A stretch of DNA of 12,871 nt from Gamarada debralockiae (taxonomy: Eukaryota; Ascomycota; Leotiomycetes; Helotiales; Hyphodiscaceae): NCBI GenBank assembly GCA_002803225.1, contig NXFV01001261.1:1-12871 (forward strand), written 5' to 3'. Made by a program: the position numbers and the translations under genes. Below the pieces are notes generated by a model, which was not told where the DNA came from, ran no database searches, and saw nothing but the letters and a program-made list of their open reading frames with translations. Shown one piece after another: positions 10,934 through 12,871 of the stretch (the first letter of the stretch is position 1; each line of letters begins with the position of its first letter).

Positions 10934-11163
10934 TGTTGGTTGGAACTGCCTAATCTGGCATAGCCTGTTTTCCTTCTTACGTCAATATATACTTCGTCTC
11001 TACCCAAACAGCTGTAGCGAAGCAGGGGAGTTCCGGGCTGGCACAGACCAGAGAGTAAACAAAGACACCCTCTCCGACCCTGATCTCGCTACAGCTGTTT
11101 GGATAGGAAGGAGTTCAAAACTGTAAAGCGGGACATACCCTTGTGTACAGGGTATCTCAAACA
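10934..11163 (+). repeat. Probable solo copia-type LTR, interrupted by a MITE-like insertion
   Basis: The first 38 bases (10934-10971) match the start of the LTR at 12289-12326 at 34 of 38 positions, in the same orientation, beginning TGTTGGTTGGAA. After that the two diverge, although both carry a TATA-like stretch (CAATATATAC here). A plausible 3' end is the CA at 11162-11163, after a 7-bp hairpin (ATACCCT 11135-11141 / AGGGTAT 11149-11155) and TCTCAAACA. Subtracting the 101-bp inverted-repeat element and one TA leaves about 127 bases, close to the 155-base LTR on the right. No gag or pol adjoins it and no 5-bp target duplication is evident, so the 3' border is uncertain. Confidence 0.6.
11003..11103. 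mobile_element. MITE-like element with 17-bp perfect terminal inverted repeats flanked by TA
   Basis: Left arm CCAAACAGCTGTAGCGA at 11004-11020 is the exact reverse complement of TCGCTACAGCTGTTTGG at 11086-11102; pairing resumes one base out of register with CAGGG/CCCTG further in. TA dinucleotides sit immediately outside at 11001-11002 and 11104-11105, the target duplication expected for Tc1/mariner-type (including fungal pogo/Fot1-like) elements. The 101-bp length and lack of coding capacity fit a non-autonomous MITE. Alternatively it may be just a hairpin belonging to the LTR, since only one copy is in the window. Confidence 0.55.
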
Positions 11164-11327
11164 TAATGCCGGAAATGCCCCGTAACACGCTCAACCTAAG
11201 ATTTCCTGTTATCTATCGTATTACTTGGAGTTGAATTGTTTTTTTCCCCTTTCCTTTTGGCCTTCAAGTTTCCAAGAAATCGCTTTCGATCCTTCGATCT
11301 ACCGGCGGCGTGTCCCATCTCAGTACC
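11164..11327 (+). promoter_or_regulatory. Presumed promoter and leader of the SDR gene
   Basis: The 164 bases between the solo LTR and the SDR ATG hold a T/C-rich tract (about 11240-11260, TTTTTTTCCCCTTTCC), a common feature of fungal promoters near the transcription start. No TATA box is clear. Because the LTR relic ends so close, LTR sequence may contribute to SDR transcription; this is an inference from position only. Confidence 0.35.
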
Positions 11328-12394
11328 ATGGCCGAATTTCTCATCAAGGACGAGGATTTAACTAGCCTCAAGGGCAAGACTGTTATCGTCACAGGTGCGG
11401 CGATTTCACCACTTCGCATGGTATTCGTGATCATGTTTGACTCGGGTTAACTAACCTCCTAGATCATTGCAGGTGGTTCGTCAGGTATTGGCCTAGCGAC
11501 AGTCAACCTGCTACTATCATTAGGAGCATTGGTCGTCAGCGGCGATATCCAGCCCCCGACCGCCCCCGAGCCGGCAGAAACGCCTGCCTTCCTGTTTGTG
11601 CGAACCAACGTGACCAGCTGGACCGATCTGACCACGCTGTTCAAGAAAGCCAAGGAACGACATGGCCGGATCGACTACGCTTTTGCTAACGCCGGCATTG
11701 GTCCCCGTGCCAACTACCTCGCCAGTGAAACAGACGAGAACGGGGACTTGAAGGAACCAACACACGAAGTCTTGGACGTCAATTTGAAAAGCGTTGTCAA
11801 CACGGCTTGTCTAGCCGTTCATTTTATGACACAGCAACCTGAAGGAGGCAGTGTTGTGCTCATGGGCTCCAGCACCGGCTTACAGCCCCTTCGAGCTCCC
11901 GATTACTGTAAGTCGAGAGCAGAGCATTGTGTCGTTGATAGAGTACGTCAAGCTGACAGAATCATGTAGCCACGGCCAAACACGGCGTCCTGGGATTTGG
12001 GAGAGGTTACGCACGGCTTATAGAGGCTGCGGGACTTCCCATTCGCATCAACACTCTTATGCCATCATGGACGACGACCAGCGTCCTCCCGAACATGGAG
12101 GGGCTCATGAAGGGAATCTCGCACGAGGCGCAACCTGCTTTGGTGGTTGCGCGCGCTGCAGCTTATCTGATGGTCGATGCATCCAGACAGGGAAATGTAA
12201 TTTATGTGTCTGATGGGAAGTACAAGGAGATCGAAGAGGCTGTGCTTAGGCCTGCGTACGAATCTATCATAGGCGAGGGGAATCCTAGTGTTGGTTGGAA
12301 TTGCCTAATCAGGTATAGCCTGTATTTACCCCTCTTTTGTGATATAAGAGAGCTCTGCCCCTCCCTGTATTTCAGTTCCTTAGATATCAGCTAG
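11328..12394 (+). CDS. Classical short-chain dehydrogenase/reductase with LTR-derived C-terminal tail (308 aa as read, 3 exons)
   Basis: Exons 11328-11394, 11473-11907 and 11970-12394; introns of 78 nt (GTGCGG...TTAACTAAC...GCAG) and 62 nt (GTAAGT...GCTGAC...GTAG). The joined protein has the cofactor motif TGGSSGIG (residues 22-29, across the first splice), Asp after the second strand (VVSGDIQ, suggesting NAD rather than NADP), FANAG in place of NNAG, LDVNLKSV with the structural Asn, a GSS serine at 155/156 and the catalytic YSTAK (Tyr167, Lys171, rebuilt only by the second splice). It resembles 15-hydroxyprostaglandin dehydrogenase-like fungal SDRs; the substrate is unknown. Gene-derived sequence stops at 12288 (about 273 codons); the last ~34 codons, to TAG 12392-12394, are copia LTR sequence. 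The natural C-terminus, probably 10-20 residues, is lost. The catalytic core is intact, but function and 3'-end processing are doubtful. Confidence 0.87.
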
Positions 12395-12443
12395 GTCTAC
12401 AAATGCCACTATATTTCGCCCCCAAAATACAGCTCAACTGACA
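12289..12443 (+). repeat. 5' LTR of a Ty1/copia retrotransposon
   Basis: The sequence begins TGTTGGTTGGAATTGCC and ends CTGACA, giving the canonical TG...CA ends and 155 bases. The start is shared with the relic at 10934 (34/38). A TATA-like GATATAAGAG lies near 12340-12349. The 3' border is fixed by the adjoining tRNA-type primer site at 12444, and coding sequence of gag type follows downstream, so this is the 5' LTR of an element reading rightward. Its left border falls inside the SDR reading frame. The expected 5-bp target duplication would be CCTAG (12284-12288), but the other copy lies beyond the window. Confidence 0.8.
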
Positions 12444-12454
12444 GTTATGAGCCC
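12444..12454 (+). other. Primer-binding site matching the anticodon arm of initiator tRNA-Met
   Basis: GTTATGAGCCC directly abuts the LTR end. It is complementary to GGGCTCATAAC, the anticodon stem-loop sequence (anticodon CAT) typical of eukaryotic initiator tRNA-Met. Drosophila copia and yeast Ty5 are known to prime from an internal (half-tRNA) initiator-Met fragment in this way, rather than from the tRNA 3' end. Confidence 0.72.
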
Positions 12455-12709
12455 GGAATCGCTCTAACTGGATCAGGACGATATACAAACCTAATTTCAA
12501 CGTCTTTTGATCACTCCTGCTGTGCACGTGACTTACGGGCGCAATATTCACTTCATTTTTTCATCATTTTTAGACCAAACATTCGAATTTCACAACGTAG
12601 CAACGCTCTATTCGCCAATTCGACTATATCGCATTAACTAGATCGATATACGAACGTCTCAATCGAATTCGTTTGTTGATATCTCAATCTTACGTCATAC
12701 GCTACACAC

Positions 12710-12871
12710 ATGATGTCATCTGACTCTAATACTGGGCTTGTGATACTTCGGTCCTACAAGGACTGGAGGTCCTGGAAGGATAATATCGATATCTTCGCTG
12801 ACTAATATGGTATACGCCAGTATATCGACCCTACAGGCGAAGACCCAGGACTTCCTCAAGAGCCAAAAAGA
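12710..12871 (+). pseudogene. Copia gag N-terminus with premature stop
   Basis: The frame from ATG 12710 contains SYKDWRSWKDNIDIFAD, then TAA at 12803-12805, then YGIRQYIDPTGEDPG in the same frame to the edge. The Trp-x-x-Trp block followed about 15-20 residues later by an aromatic-Ile-Asp-Pro motif is typical of copia Gag N-termini in fungi. The stop is codon 32. The frame continues coherently past it, so a point mutation rather than an intron or frameshift is likely. This copy is therefore probably unable to make full-length Gag. Confidence 0.72.

Larger units (their letters stand above)
12289..12871 (+). mobile_element. Ty1/copia LTR retrotransposon, 5' portion, cut by right window edge
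   Basis: The order LTR, primer-binding site, ~255-base untranslated leader, gag-like start is that of a copia element in the plus orientation. Protease, integrase, reverse transcriptase and the 3' LTR, if present, lie outside the window. The leader (12455-12709) is AT-rich and shows no gene; it contains a CACGTGAC E-box-like site near 12525. Confidence 0.8.

Noticed and set aside
10684..10953. 89-codon plus-strand frame with a VVAF-type repeated peptide
   Set aside because: The repeat is a nucleotide minisatellite and the frame runs into the LTR; no family resemblance.
11328..12288. SDR as a gene captured and mobilised inside an LTR element (LTRs on both sides)
   Set aside because: The SDR keeps two spliceosomal introns, and the right-hand LTR has its own primer-binding site and gag downstream, so it is the 5' LTR of a separate element.
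9190..12394. SAT4-type gene plus SDR as a secondary-metabolite cluster
   Set aside because: No backbone synthase, transporter or regulator is present, and transposon debris separates the two divergent genes.
1..12871. CRISPR array, prokaryotic operon, tRNA or 5S rRNA genes
   Set aside because: No regularly spaced direct repeats or cloverleaf-type sequence seen; spliceosomal introns make the DNA eukaryotic.

Overview
The window reads as nuclear DNA of a filamentous ascomycete (Pezizomycotina, perhaps Leotiomycetes; the class is a guess). Reasons: four genes can be rebuilt with short 60-98 nt GT...CTRAC-like...AG introns, and they encode fungal-type proteins (a CNH/Vps39-type tethering subunit, Mis12/Mtw1, a SAT4/PTH11-type seven-helix membrane protein, a classical SDR). 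A Ty1/copia retrotransposon also enters at the right edge.

Layout. 1-1663 (minus): the decayed remains of an FAD/NAD(P)-binding monooxygenase-like gene, broken by at least six frame changes and running off the left edge. 1869-5618 (minus): an intact three-exon gene for a 1201-residue CNH-domain protein, best matched to Vps3/TGFBRAP1, the CORVET tethering subunit. 6122-7177 (minus): an intact two-exon gene for the kinetochore protein Mis12/Mtw1 (331 residues). 7178-9189: about 2 kb with no gene I can support. 9190-10475 (minus): a four-exon, 353-residue seven-helix membrane protein. 10476-11327: a repeat-rich spacer with a degenerate 21-bp tandem repeat and a probable solo copia LTR (from 10934) that appears to carry a nested 101-bp TA-flanked inverted-repeat (MITE-like) element. 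11328-12394 (plus): a three-exon short-chain dehydrogenase whose 3' end is interrupted at 12289 by a copia LTR. 12289-12871: 5' LTR, a primer-binding site matching the anticodon arm of initiator tRNA-Met, an untranslated leader, and the start of gag with an early stop codon.

The two conserved cell-biology genes (endosomal tethering, kinetochore) form an intact core. The flanks look accessory: a dead oxidoreductase on the left, and a membrane protein, an SDR and transposon debris on the right. I see no evidence that these genes form one pathway or a new defence or biosynthetic system. The most informative signals are the nested transposon layers around the SDR and the SDR-LTR chimeric C-terminus.
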